Shown here: positions 11,169 to 24,195 of the stretch, piece after piece
Numbering within the stretch: position 1 is the stretch's first letter
Layout of the letters: every line of letters starts with the position of its first letter
Source: Nemophila menziesii
Lineage: Eukaryota; Streptophyta; Magnoliopsida; Boraginales; Hydrophyllaceae
Assembly: GCA_029959085.1 (NCBI GenBank)
Contig: JARWIR010000245.1
Location: 1-64,000, forward strand
Direction: 5' to 3'
Length of the DNA: 64,000 nt
Made by a program: the position numbers and the translations under genes
The notes under the pieces: generated by a model
Seen by the model: the letters and a program-made list of their open reading frames with translations, nothing else
What the model was told of the DNA's origin: nothing
Database searches by the model: none

Positions 11169-11808
11169 AAACTAGGAGAAAATATATTTAAAAATAAAAA
11201 AACATAATCAATCAAATTTACAAATAACAATAATACTTTTCTTCCTATCCATTAGAAATATCCAAAATAATGAAAAAGAGTATATCCATTATAAAGGAGA
11301 AATAATAAGCTATTTACAAGACAATAAAAAAAAGAATTGAACTTTAACCTGTGAAAGAATTTTCAATTGAAATGGAATGATCAATCTAAAACAAAACAAC
11401 ACTTAAAGATAATCATTACAAAAGGATGACACTATATATCAAATTTAAGTACAATTTACTAGTGTGGTGTGTAATGTATAGATAAGAAATAGTTGGGGTT
11501 AGAGTTTGATATAATAAATAGTTGTGTTATGTGTTATGTACAATTAAAGATATAATACTTATACCGATACTCGTATAAGTAGCTTTTTTTATTAATATAT
11601 TTTTTTACCTTTTGGTTAATTGAATAAATTTTGAGTTATCCTTTTTTTATTATAACATAACATATAAAGTTAATTATGGTTTATTTTTAATTCTTTATAC
11701 AATAACAGCGATTAGTTTTTTTTTGTTATTTATATCATTTGTTGAATTTTCAGTTGTTTTTATTATCATAACATATTATATATAGTTAATTATGATGTAT
11801 TTTTTTCT
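11169..11808. repeat. 640-bp tandem duplication in unit 2, copy 2
   Basis: Almost the same as copy 1, including the private AATAACAGCG; the one difference I noticed is T9 against T8 in a T-run. The junction CTTAA/ACTAGG (11167-11176) joins two sites sharing only AA. This is the youngest rearrangement I can recognise in the array. Confidence 0.95.
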
Positions 11809-12055
11809 TAATACAGTAAGGTCCAATTGTTTTTGTTATTATATAGTTTAATAAATTTTGATATTTTATCTTATTTGAATTGATACTAGTAAATTGTGAT
11901 TTAGATATATTTCATCTTTGTTTATTAAGATTTTGTATTTCCTTAATATCTATATTATATATAGACAAGCAAGAATAAAATATCAAAAGAAAATTTGTAG
12001 CCATTACAATCTAAAACATTTACTAAACTTGACTAAGAAGCAAGAAAACAGATCA

Positions 12056-12321
12056 TCACTTCATCCTTTCCAAACTCCCGGAAGCAGCTGCTGGGATACC
12101 TAGTGAAGTATTGGAATGTGAAGATGGATTGGTTAAACTCCCATCCCGAATGTTACTTCCTTGAAGATTAAGATTATCATAGCTCTTGTTGAAGAAATTA
12201 TGCGTTTCTTGTTGTACGCATTATCTGGTTTGTTATTTCTTTTATGGATGAACTTGATGTGACGTTAGCTAGGCTGGTGTAAGATTTGGATTTACCAACA
12301 TAGAACTATTATAGGCCTCTA
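12056..12321 (-). pseudogene. OXS3-like exon fragment, unit 2/3 junction
   Basis: As the 6594-6850 copy, with the two shared stops. A one-base deletion in the IAK codons (boundary GGTTTGTTATTT, near 12233) adds another frameshift. This deletion is shared with the copies at 55244 and 59964. Confidence 0.65.
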
Positions 12322-15300
12322 CTGAACAAGTCAAACAAGATACAAAATGTTAAAAAAAAAAAACAAAAAAAAAAAATATTTGGATTCACTTAATATATAT
12401 CATATATAAATCATTTTAAATTCCCCAACCCTTGACCTGAAAAAAAAAACTCCAAATTATTTTGTCGTATTAAAATGACTACTATGTCCTAATTGGCTAA
12501 TGACATTCATACATAGAATACTTTTATAATGGCATTCATATCAATCTGTAAGATTTACCATTCCTTTGATAAAATTTAGTTTATAATGTATAGAAATATA
12601 TACTACCTTACATAAACAACATTATACATTAGTCTATTATGTCTTTATAATTTTATCAAATCACCATTGAATCCATTTAAGTCTAAAACAAATTCATGTT
12701 CTCTCTCAATTTATTTAAAAACTAATTTTATACAAACCCCATATAGCTGCTACATTACACGACAAGAAAATCAAGCAGAGTGCACTTTTTCTGTAATTGA
12801 CATCCAAATACAAAACAATTAACAAACAAAAATTAAAATACAAATTAACCAAAGAAATTTAGCTTTGAAATAAGATGTAAAAATTGGTTTTTCAGAAAAG
12901 GAGTTGTAAACAGGGCAGGAGAGCATATATCCATTATAAACAAGAAAAAATAATTTTAGAACCAATAAATAAATAATCTATTTACAAGGGATCAATGAAA
13001 ATAAATAAATAAATTTAAACCTGGCCAAAATTTGTCTTATTGAAATGGAATGGTCATCAATCAGAAAAAAGAAACACTTGACTGGAAGAGAAGAAGATCT
13101 ACAACGAAAAAATGACATTGAAAAAAGGATGGATCAAAGTATTAAATATATTTTAAGTAATAATTTGAAGAAAATAATACATATAGTACAGAGTACTAAA
13201 GTTCGATATTAGGAAAACAGGCGGCAATGGAAGAAGAAGATGTTATATAGGGCTATCAAGAAGATGAACCCAGTACAAACGATCCTAAAAACCAAACTCA
13301 CCTTTGATGGCCCAATAGGTTTCAAAATTAATTTTTCTTGGGCTTGGGCCAATCTATAGATTAGGACTCTCTGGTGAAGTGACTTAATATTTATTCACTT
13401 GGCACACGCTATTATATAATATACCACGTTCTTATCTCATCTCTCTTGAAACAATACAAAATCCTAATCTCATGCCTTTTTCAATTTGTGTGCAATCTAT
13501 CTCGATACTCTTATAGTAAAATAACCTTCAAAGTACTCGTTCATCTAACAATATGGTTTGTATTTATATGAGATTCAATGTTCTAAAGTGGTTGATGCTT
13601 TTACCATGTTTAGTTCTTTCTACTCTGTAACTAATATGCTTTTGAAAATTGGTATATAACGCGTCATTAATTTTTTTTAATTGCATATAATTTGTTGAAT
13701 TATCATACTATAACTTATTTGAAATAATATACATTTAGGATATTTTTATGATATACAAGTAAAATGTGTTTTAGATGTTTTTGATATTTGTTTATTGAAA
13801 ATTTCAATTATTTTATTTTCTTAATATGTTTATCATTTATAATAGAATACTTATTATGCAAAGAATTTGAGATTAAACTTGACTATATTATCAGTTTCTT
13901 ATAAGGTTTTAACACTTTAATTTTATAACTATATGGTTTTTTAGATGGATGAACTCGAGTATTTACAAGATTCTTAGATGCTTTTAATACTGAGACATGA
14001 TTGAAAGTAGCGATAATAGAGTTGTTGTCATTAATGATACTAGTTAAACATAATATTTTGCATCAAAGTAGATATTGATGATCGGTTGTTTTACGACATC
14101 TTGCATTCTTAATAAGGATAACACACAATTTATACACTTATGTTTACAAGTTTTGACTGGTGATAGAATAATAAAAATTATCCATTAGCAGAAATAGCGT
14201 TTTGACATCTTTTGGGTCTTTTTGGAAGTGTTTTGAGATCTTTTTGGGCCTTTTCAAGATGGGATTGTCCTTCACAAGTAGCAAATATTTAAGTCCATTA
14301 AAAAAATTTCGATGACACTCTGATACTCAAGTTAATAATAAATTTATGATAAAGTCCTCAAACAAGGGTGCATATAAGAGCGGTGAAATGGTATATTTTG
14401 TACCATTTTCAATAATATAGTGGAAATGTCTTACTCTACTGAGAAAAGATCGTTACAACACATATTTGTAAATATTCCTAGTGTGATTCTTATATATATA
14501 TCCAAAGTATTCTAATATATAAGGATGTAAGCACATATTGATCACATTATGCTTTCTTCATTGTAAATTAACGTAGCGCTTGAAAAGTACATTTGAAGAC
14601 CTTTTATTTTAATATCTTTACTATTTTAATGATTAATGACCCATCATCCGAATTTTTTAAGTGTGATATATTCTAGTAAAACTACCTATGAAATTTCAAT
14701 TCATCTTCATTTTTAAAGAATTAACAACTCATATTTCAAAGAAAGTATTTAATACAAAAATGGCGGGTTTATTAATATGATAAACAATATAAGATTGTGA
14801 GGCGTTTAGACAATTTTGTCCCTTTACAAGAATGAATATATCGGTTGGGCTTGCCTATCTCACCGAAAATAACATTTTAGTAGTCCTAATAATAATATTA
14901 GTATTGAGAATCATATTCTGAAAAATTAAATAAACAACCCAATAATACTCATAAGGATGGAACTTCTGTTCATAGTTTGACCTATAAAAAATATTGCACC
15001 TAAAGTACATTTGCTTTACTCATAAAAACAGTGAACTTGATGAAAAGAGAAAGGAAGCAATGCTACGAATATATAACAAATAAACATTATTTAATTTTTT
15101 TTTCATGTTCATGTTGTACTTTTTTTTGTCAAAATGTTGTATTTGATACTTAATAGTTGGACAGAGAAAATGGAAGTTACTTTTGACGATATAAAAATGA
15201 TACTACGTGGTTAAATGATAGATTGGATTTGAAATAAATTAAGGCTTTAAGATTTAACTTTAAAAATTGTGGGGCAGAATGTTCTGTGAACAAAAGATAT

Positions 15301-16984
15301 TTTTTTTAAATTAAGCTTTGGTCAAAATAAAATATTAAAACTAAGGTAGACAATGGTCTCCCTAATAGGCAGCCCTGATTACACAAAAGGAAAAGAGGTT
15401 AGTTCCACCCTTATCTTGCAAGTGAAGCCTTTTATTTCCCTTTTTATGTTTTTCTAACAATGGTAAGTTTTTTTTATTGGCATTACATTATTAATTTTAT
15501 TCCACGTGCCACTGTATAATTTATATTAATAAATAACTATACTGCCTCGTCTGCCGTAATAGGACAACACTTATAACATAATGAAAAAACAAAAAAAAAG
15601 ATAAAATTGTAACAAACTCAAAAAAAATATAGGACTTAAATATTACATTTGCAAAATTAGAGACTAATTCAAAAAAAAATCCAAATGTTAAGTTTGAAGA
15701 GTATTAACAATTCAATCATCATATTTTTTTATTCCTAAAATATCAAGGACTATAACATTTTCATAGAAATATATTGCAAATTCTTTTTTAATTTTTATGT
15801 GAATTTTTTTGCATACTAAATAGACTGATAACTAAGAATACCCAACTAAAATTTTCAGTATAAATAATACCAATAAATAAAAAATGACATGTTTCTAATA
15901 AAGTTCAAGTAATGAGTTTTCCAAACTAGGAGAAAATATATTTAAAAATAAAAAAACATAATCAATCAAATTTACAAATAACAATAATACTTTTCTTCCT
16001 ATCCATTAGAAATATCCAAAATAATGAAAAAGAGTGTATCCATTATAAAGGAGAAATAATAAGCTATTTACAAGACAATAAAAAAAAGAATTGAACATTA
16101 ACCAGTGAAAGAATTTTCAATTGAAATGGAATATTCAATCTAAAACAAAACAACACTTAAAGACAATTATTACAAAAGGATGACACTATATATTAAATTT
16201 AAGTACAATTTACTAGTGTGATGTGTAATGTATAGATAAGAAATAGTTGGGGTTAGAGTTTGATATAATAAATAGTTGTGTTATGTGTTATGTACAATTA
16301 AAGGTATAATACTTATACCGATACTCGTATAAGTAACTTTTTTTATTAATATATTTTTTTACCTTTTGGTTAATTGAATAAATTTTGAGTTATCCTTTTT
16401 TTATTATAACATTACATATAAAGTTAATTATGGTTTATTTTTAATTCTTTATACAATAAGTGCGATTAGTTTTTTTTTTGTTATTTATATCATTTGTTGA
16501 ATTTCCAGTTGTTTTTATTATCATAACATATTATATATAGTTAATTATGATGTATTTTTATTCTTAATACAGTAAGGTCCAATTGTTTTTGTTATTATAT
16601 AGTTTATTAAATTTTGATATTTTATGATATTTGAATTGATACTAGTAAATTGTGATTTAGATGTCTTTCATCTTTATTTATTAAGATTTTGAATTCTTTA
16701 TTTCCTTAATATCTTTATTATATATAGACAAGCAATAATAATATCAAAAGAAAATTTGTAGCCATTACAATCTAAAACATTGACTAGACTTGACTAAGAA
16801 GCAAGAAAACAGATCATCACTTCATCCTTTCCAAACTCCCAGAAGCAGCTGGGATACCTAGTGGAGTATTGGAATGTGAAGATGGATTGGTTAAACTCCG
16901 ATGTCGAATGTTACTTCCTTGAAGATTAAGATTATCATAGCTCTTGTTGAAGAAATTATGCGTTTCTTGTTGTACGCATTATCT
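12227..16984. repeat. Array unit 3 (4,758 nt)
   Basis: Subfamily B promoter with two site II elements. It lacks the TATAAATAA stretch (deletion near 13197, shared with unit 13) and the telo-box (separate deletion near 13226). The boundary reads GGTTTGTTATTT, one base shorter than most units and like units 12 and 13. (TA)n is 11 nt at 14491-14501. No gene seen from 13360 to 16810. Confidence 0.95.
13243..13350 (-). promoter_or_regulatory. Promoter-like module, unit 3 (partly deleted)
   Basis: Subfamily B. The distal site II pair is intact (GGCCCAAGCCCA, ending at 13350) and TATA is at 13250-13243. The telo-box and TATAAATAA are both deleted. Confidence 0.4.
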
Positions 16985-17080
16985 GGTTTGGCTATTTCTT
17001 TTATGGATGAACTTGATGTGACGTTAGCTAGGCTGGTGTAAGATTTGGATTTACCAGCATAGAACTATTATAGGCCTCTC
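16817..17080 (-). pseudogene. OXS3-like exon fragment, unit 3/4 junction
   Basis: Core motif FYAGKSKSYTSLA is intact after the two stops. A three-base deletion near 16848 removes one Ala from the AAA run near the C-terminus, and three clustered substitutions change the NIRDG region (near 16900). Confidence 0.65.
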
Positions 17081-20000
17081 CTGAACAAGTCAAACAAGAT
17101 ACAAAATGTTAAAAAAAAAACAAAAACAAAAATATGTGGAGTCACTTAATATATCATATATAAATCATTTTGAATTCCCCAACCCTTGACCTGAAAAAAA
17201 AACTCCAAATTATTTTGTCGTATTAAAATGACTACGATGTCCTAATTGGCTAATGACATTCATACATAGAATACTTTTAAAACGGAATTCATATCAATCT
17301 GTAAGATTTACCATTCCTTCGATAAAATTTAGTTTATAATGTATAGAAATATATACTACCTTACATAAACAACATTAAACATTAGTTTATAATGTCTTTA
17401 TAATTTTATCAAATCACCATTGAATCCATTTAAGTCTAAAACAAATTCATGTTCTCCCTTAATTTATTTAAAAACTAATTTTATACAAACCCCATATAGC
17501 TGTTACATTACATGACAAGAAAATCAAGCAGAGTGCACTTTTTCTGTAATTGACATCCAAATACAAAACAATTAACAAAGAAAAATAAAAATACAAATTA
17601 ACCAAAGAAATTTAGCTTTGAAATAAGATGTAAAAATTGGTTTTTCAGAAAAGGAGTTGTAAACAGGGCAGAAGAGCATATATCCATTATAAACAAGAAA
17701 AAATAATTTTAGATCCAATAAAAAAATAATCTATTTACAAGGGATCAATGAAAAAAAAAAAAAAATTCAAACCTGGCCAAAATTTGTCTTATTGAAATGG
17801 AATGGTCATCAATCAGAAAAAAGAAACACTTGACTGGAAGAGAAGAAGATCGACAGCGAAAAAAATGACATTGAAAAAAGGATGCATCAAAGTATTAAAT
17901 ATATTTTAAGTAATAATTTGAAGAAAATAATACATATAGTATAGAGTACTGATTATTTTGTGTGTGTAATGTGTTATTTATATCTTGGAAAGGGTGGAGC
18001 CTAAAGTTCGATATTAGGAAAGCAGGCGGCGCTATGGTTTTTGATATCATAAATGGAAAAAGAAGATGTTATATAGGGCTATCAACCAGATGAACCCAGT
18101 ACAAACTATCCTAAAAACCAAACTCACCTTTGATGGCCCAATGGGTTTCAAAATTAAATTTTCTTTGGCTTGGACCAATCTATAGATCAGGACTCTCTGG
18201 TGAAGTGACTTAATATTATTCACTTGGCAAACGCTATTATATAATATACCACATTCTTATCTCATCTCTCTCGATACAATACAAGATCCAAATCTCATGC
18301 CTTTTTCAATTTGTGTCCAACCTATCTCGATACTCTTATAGTAAAATAACCTTCAAAGTACTCATTCATCTAACAATATGGTTTGTATTTATATGAGATT
18401 CAATGTTCTAAAGTGGTTGATGTTTTTACCATGTTTAGTTCTTTCTACTATGTAACTTATATGTTTTTGAAAATTGGTATATAAGGCGTCATTAATTTTT
18501 TGTAATTGCATATAATTTGTTGAATTATCATACTATAACTTATTTGAAATAATATACATTTAGGATATTTTTATGATATACAAGTAAAATGTGTTTTAGA
18601 TGTTTTTGATATTTGTTTATTGAAAATTTCATTTATTTTATTTTCTTAATATGTTTATCATTTATAATAGAATACTTATTATGCAAAGAATTTGAGATTA
18701 AACTTGACTATATTATCAGTTTCTTAAAAGGTTTTAACACTTTAATTTTATAACTATATGGTTTTTTAGATGGATGAACTCGAGTATTTACAAGATTCTT
18801 AGATACTTTTAATACTGAGACATGATTGAAAGTAGCGATAATAGAGTTTATGTCATTAATGATACTAGTTAAACATAATATTTTGCATCAAAGTAGATAT
18901 TGATGATCGGTTGTTTTACGACATCTTGCATTCTTAATAAGGATAACACACAATTTATACACTTATGTTTACAAGTTTTGATTGGTGATAGAATAATAAA
19001 CATTATCCATTAGCAGAAATAGCGTTTTGACATCTTTTGGGTCTTTTTGGAAGTGTTTTGAGATCTTTTTGGGCATTTTCAAGATGGGATTGTCCTTCAC
19101 AAGTAGCAAATATTTAAGTCCATTAAAAAAACTTTCGATGACACTCTGATACTCAAGTTAATAATAAATTTATGATAAAGTCCTCAAACAAGGGTGCATA
19201 TAAGAGGGGTGAAATGGTATATTTTGTACCATTTTCAATAATATATTGGAAATGTCTTACTCTACTGGGAAAAGATTGTTACAACACATATTTGTAAATA
19301 TTCCTAGTGTGATTCTTATATATATATATATCCAAAGAATTCTAATATATAAGGATGTAAGCACATATTGATCACATTATGCTTTCTTCATTGTAAATTA
19401 ACGTAGCGCTTGAAAAGTACATTTGAAGACCTTTTATTTTAATATCTTTACTATTTTAATGATTAATGACCCATCATTCGAATTTTTTAAGTGTGATATA
19501 TTCTAGTAAAACTACCTATGAAATTTCAATTCATCTTCATTTTTAAGGAATTAACAACTCATATTTCAAAGAAAGTATTTAATACAAAAATGGCGGGTTT
19601 ATTAATATGATAAACAATATAAGATTGTGAGGCGTTTAGACAATTTTGTCCCTTTACAAGAATGAATATATCGGGTGGGCTTGCCTATCTCACCGAAAAT
19701 AACATTTTAGTAGTCCTAATAATAATATTAGTATTGAGAATCATATTCTGAAAAATTAAATAAACAACCCAATAATACTCATAAGGATGGAACTTCTGTT
19801 CATAGTTTGACCTATAAAAAATATTGCACCTAAAGTACATTTGCTTTACTCATAAAAAAAGTGAACTTGATGAAAAAAGAGAGGAAGCAATGCTACGAAT
19901 ATATAACAAAATAAACATTATTTAATTTTTTTTTCATGTTGATGTTGTACGTTTTTTGTCAAAATGTTGTATTTGATATTTAATAGTTGGACAGAGAAAA

Positions 20001-21814
20001 TGGAAGTTACTTTTGACAATATAAAAATGATACTACGTGGTTAAATGATAGATTGGATTTGAAATAAATTAAGGCTTTAAGGTTTAACTTTAAAAATTGT
20101 GGGGCAGAATGTTCTGTGAACAAAAGATTTTTTTTTTTTAAATTAAGCTTTGATCAAAATAAAATATTAAAACTCAGGTAGACAATGGTCTTCCTAATAG
20201 GCAGCCCTGATTACACAAAAGGAAAAGAGGTTAGTTCCACCCTTAACTTGCAAGTGAAGCCTTTTATTTCCCTTTTTATGTTTTTCTAACAATGGTAAAT
20301 TTAATTGGCATTACATTATTAATTTTATTCCACGTGCCACTGTATAATTGATACTAATAAATAACTATAGTGTCTCGTTTGCCCTAATAGGACAACACAT
20401 ATAACATAATGAAAAAACAAAAAAAAAGATAAAATTGTAACAAACTCGAAAAAAATATAGGACTTAAATATTACATTTGCAAAATTAGAGACTAATTCCA
20501 AGAAAAATTCAAATGTTAAGTTTGAAGAGTATTAACAATTCAATCATCATATTTTTTTATTCCTAAAATATCAAGGACTATAACATTTTCATAGAAATAT
20601 ATTGCAAATTCTTTTTTAATTTTTATGTGAATTTTTTTGCATACTAAATAGACTGATAACTAAGAATACCGAACTAAAATTTTCAATATAAATAATTCCA
20701 ATAAATAAAAAATGACATGTTTCCAATAAAGTTCAAGTAATGAGTTTTCCAAACTAGGAGAAAATATATTTAAAAATAAAAAAACATAATCAATCAAATT
20801 TACAAATAACAATAATACTTTTCTTCCTATCCATTAGAAATATCCAAAATAATGAAAAAGAGTATATCCATTATAAAGGAGAAATAATAAGCTATTTACA
20901 AGACAATAAAAAAAAGAATTGAACATTAACCTGTGAAAGAATTTTCAATTGAAATAGAATGATCAATCTAAAACAAAACAACACTTAAAGATAATCATTA
21001 CAAAAGGATGACACTATATATCAAATTTAAGTACAATTTACTAGTGTGATGTGTAATGTATAGATAAGAAATAGTTGGGGTTTGAGTTTGATATAATAAA
21101 TAGTTGTGTTATGTGTTATGTACAATTAAAGGTATAATACTTATACCGATACTCGTATAAGTAACTTTTTTATTAATATATTTTTTTACATTTTCGTTAA
21201 TTGAATAAATTATGAGTTATCCTTTTTTTATTATAACATAACATATAAATTTGATTATGGTTTATTTTTAATTCTTTATACAATAAGTGCGATTAGTTTT
21301 TTTTATTATTTATATCATTTGATGAATTTTCAGTTGTTTTTATTATCATAACATATTATATATATTTAATTATGATGTATTTTTATTCTTAATACAGTAA
21401 GGTCCAATTGTTTTTGTTATTATGTAGTTTATTAAATTTTGATATTTTATCTTATTTGAATTGATACTAGTAAATTGTGATTTAGATGTATTTCATCTTT
21501 GTTTATTAAGATTTTGAATTCTTTATTTCCTTAATATCTTTATTATATACAGACAAGTAAGAATAAAATATCAAAAGAAAATTTGTAGCCATTACAGTCT
21601 AAAACATTGACTAGACTTGACTAAGAAGCAAGAAAACAGATCATCACTTCATCCTTTCCAAACTCCCAGAAGCAGCTGCTGGGATACCTAGTGGAGTATT
21701 GGAAGGTGAAGATGGATTGGTTAAACTCCCATCCCGAATGTTACTTCCTTGAAGATTAAGATTATCATAGCTCTTGTTGAAGAAATTATGCGTTTCTTGT
21801 TGTACGCATTATAT
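16985..21814. repeat. Array unit 4 (4,830 nt)
   Basis: Subfamily A with a mutated telo-box (CTATGG instead of CTAGGG at 18032). It shares private variants with unit 6: an A-only run at about 17752-17765 in place of the AAAT repeat, GAGTTTATGTCATT near 18842, ATATTGGAAATG near 19245 and GGGCATTTTC near 19071. (TA)n is 15 nt at 19317-19331. No gene seen from 18180 to 21640. Confidence 0.95.
17974..18176 (-). promoter_or_regulatory. Promoter-like module, unit 4
   Basis: Subfamily A. TATA at 18076-18069, TATAAATAA at 17982-17974. The telo-box is mutated (AAACCATAG), as in units 6, 11 and 12. Confidence 0.4.
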
Positions 21815-21910
21815 GGTTTGGCTATTTCTTTTATGGATGAACTTGATGTGACGTTAGCTAGGCTGGTGTAAGATTTGGATTTACCAGCTTAGAACTATTA
21901 TAGGCCTCTC
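21644..21910 (-). pseudogene. OXS3-like exon fragment, unit 4/5 junction
   Basis: Carries a third stop: the Tyr codon of FYAGK is TAA (plus-strand AGCTTAGAAC near 21888). Only the 31341 copy shares it, as expected from the dimer duplication. The acceptor-like site is TAG rather than CAG. Confidence 0.65.
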
Positions 21911-22802
21911 CTAAACAAGTCAAACAAGATACAAAATGTTAAAAAAAATAAAAACAAAAATATGTGGATTCACTTAATATATCATATATAAATCATTTTA
22001 AATTCCCCAACCCTTGACCAGAAAAAAAAACTCCAAATTATTTTGTCGTATTAAAATGACTACGATGTCCTAATTGGCTAATGGCATTCATACATAGAAT
22101 ACTTTTAAAACGGCATTCATATCAATCTGTAAGATTTACCATTCCTTCGATAAAATTTAGTTTATAATGTATAGAAATATATACTACCTTACATAAACAA
22201 CATTATACATTAGTCTATTATGTCTTTATAATTTTATCAAATCACCATTGAATCCATTTAAGTCTAAAACAAATTCATGTTCTTCCTCAATTTATTTAAA
22301 AACTAATTTTATACAAACCCCATATAGGTGCTACATTACATGACAAGAAAATCAATCAGAGTGCACTTTTTCTGTAATTGACATCCAAATACAAAACAAT
22401 TAACAAAGAAAAATTAAAATACAAATTAACCAAAGAAATTTAGCTTTGAAATAAGATGTAAAAATTGGTTTTTCAGAAAAGGAGTTGTAAACAGGACAGG
22501 AAAGCATAAATCCATTATAAACAAGAAAAAATAATTTTAGATCCAATAAATAAATAATCTATTTACAAGGGATCAATGAAAATAAATAAATAAATTTAAA
22601 CCTGGCCAAAATTTGTCTCATTGAAATGGAATGGTCATCAATCAGAAAAAAGAAACACTTGACTGGAAGAGAAGAAGATCGACAGCTAAAAAAATGACAT
22701 TGAAAAAAGGATGCATCAAAGTATGAAATATATTTTAAGAAATAATTTGAAGAAAATAATACATATAGTACAGAGTACTGATTGTTTTGTGTGTGTAATG
22801 TG

Positions 22803-23004
22803 TTATTTATATCTTGGAAAGGGTGGAGCCTAAAGTTCGATATTAGGAAAGCAGGCGGCGCTAGGGTTTTTGATATAAAAAATGGAAGAAGAAGATGTTA
22901 TATAGGGCTATCAACCAGATGAACCCAGTACAAAGGATCTAAAAACCAAACTCACCTTTGATGGCCCAATAGGTTTCAAAATTAATTTTTCTTGGGCTTG
23001 GGCC
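22803..23004 (-). promoter_or_regulatory. Promoter-like module, unit 5
   Basis: Subfamily B, complete: distal site II pair (ends 23004), TATA 22905-22898, telo-box 22869-22861, TATAAATAA 22811-22803. Confidence 0.5.
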
Positions 23005-24136
23005 AATCTACAGATTAGGACTCTCTGGTGAAGTGACTTAATATTTATTCACTTGGCACACGCTATTATATAATATACCACATTCTTATCTCATCTCTCT
23101 TGATACAATACAAAATCCTAATCTCATGCCTTTTTCAATTTGTGTCCAATCTATCTCGATACTCTTATAGTAAAATAACCTTCAAAGTACTCATTAATCT
23201 AACAATATGGTCTATATTTATATGAGATTCAATGTTCTAAAGTGGTTGATGTTTTTACCATGTTTAGTTCTTTCTACTCTGTAACTTATATGGTTTTAAA
23301 AATTGGTACATAAGGCGTCATTAATTTTTTGTAATTGCATATAATTTGTTGAATTATCATACTATAACTTATTTGAAATAATATACATTTAGGATATTTA
23401 TATGATATACAAGTAAAATATGTTTTAGATGTTTTTGATATTTGTTTATTGAAAATTTCAATTATTTTATTTTCTTAATATGTTTATCATTTATAATAGA
23501 ATAATTATTATGCAAAGAATTTGAGATTAAACTTGACTATATTATCAGTTTCTTAAAAGGTTTTAACACTTTAATTTTATAACTATATGGTTTTTTAGAT
23601 GGATGAACTCGAGTATTTACAAGATTCTTAGATACTTTTAATATTGAGACATGATTGAAAGTACCGATAATAGAGTGGTTGTCATTAATGATACTAGTTA
23701 AACATAATATTTTGCATCAAAGTAGATATTGATGATCTGTTGTTTTACGACATCTTGCATTCTTAATAAGGATAACACACAATTTATACACTTATGTTTA
23801 CAAGTTTTGATTGGAGATAGAATAATAAATATTATCCATTAGCAGAAATACCGTTTTGACATCTTTAAGTCTTTTTGGAAGTGTTTTGAGATCTTTTTGG
23901 GCCTTTTCAAGATGGGATTGTCCTTCACAAGTAGCAAATATTTAAGTCCATTAAAAAAACTTTTGATGACACTCTGGTACTCAAGTTAATAATAAATTTA
24001 TGATAAAGTCCTCAAACAAGGGTGCATATAATAGGGGTGAAATTGTATATTTTGTACCATTTTCATAGTGGAAATGTCTTACTCTACTGGGAAAAGATCG
24101 TTACAACACATATTTGTAAATATTCCTAGTGTGATT

Positions 24137-24138
<2 letters not shown>

Positions 24139-24193
<55 letters not shown>
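24139..24193. repeat. (TA)27.5 microsatellite, unit 5
   Basis: Longest of the TA tracts that occupy the same spot in every unit, after GTGATTCT and before CCAAAG. Confidence 0.97.

Positions 24194-24195
<2 letters not shown>

Larger units (their letters stand above)
6755..12226. repeat. Array unit 2 (5,472 nt, enlarged by a 640-bp internal duplication)
   Basis: Same layout as unit 1, subfamily A promoter with intact telo-box. The extra length comes from a tandem duplication, 10529-11168 and 11169-11808. (TA)n is 11 nt at 9092-9102. No gene seen between 7950 and 12050. A TATCTATATT variant near 11946 is shared with the ends of units 11 and 12. Confidence 0.95.

Noticed and set aside
11918..12103. 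A 61-codon plus-strand ORF recurring at 55106 and 59826
   Set aside because: It is antisense to the tail of the OXS3-like fragment, and it is disrupted in the other units. No domain is visible.
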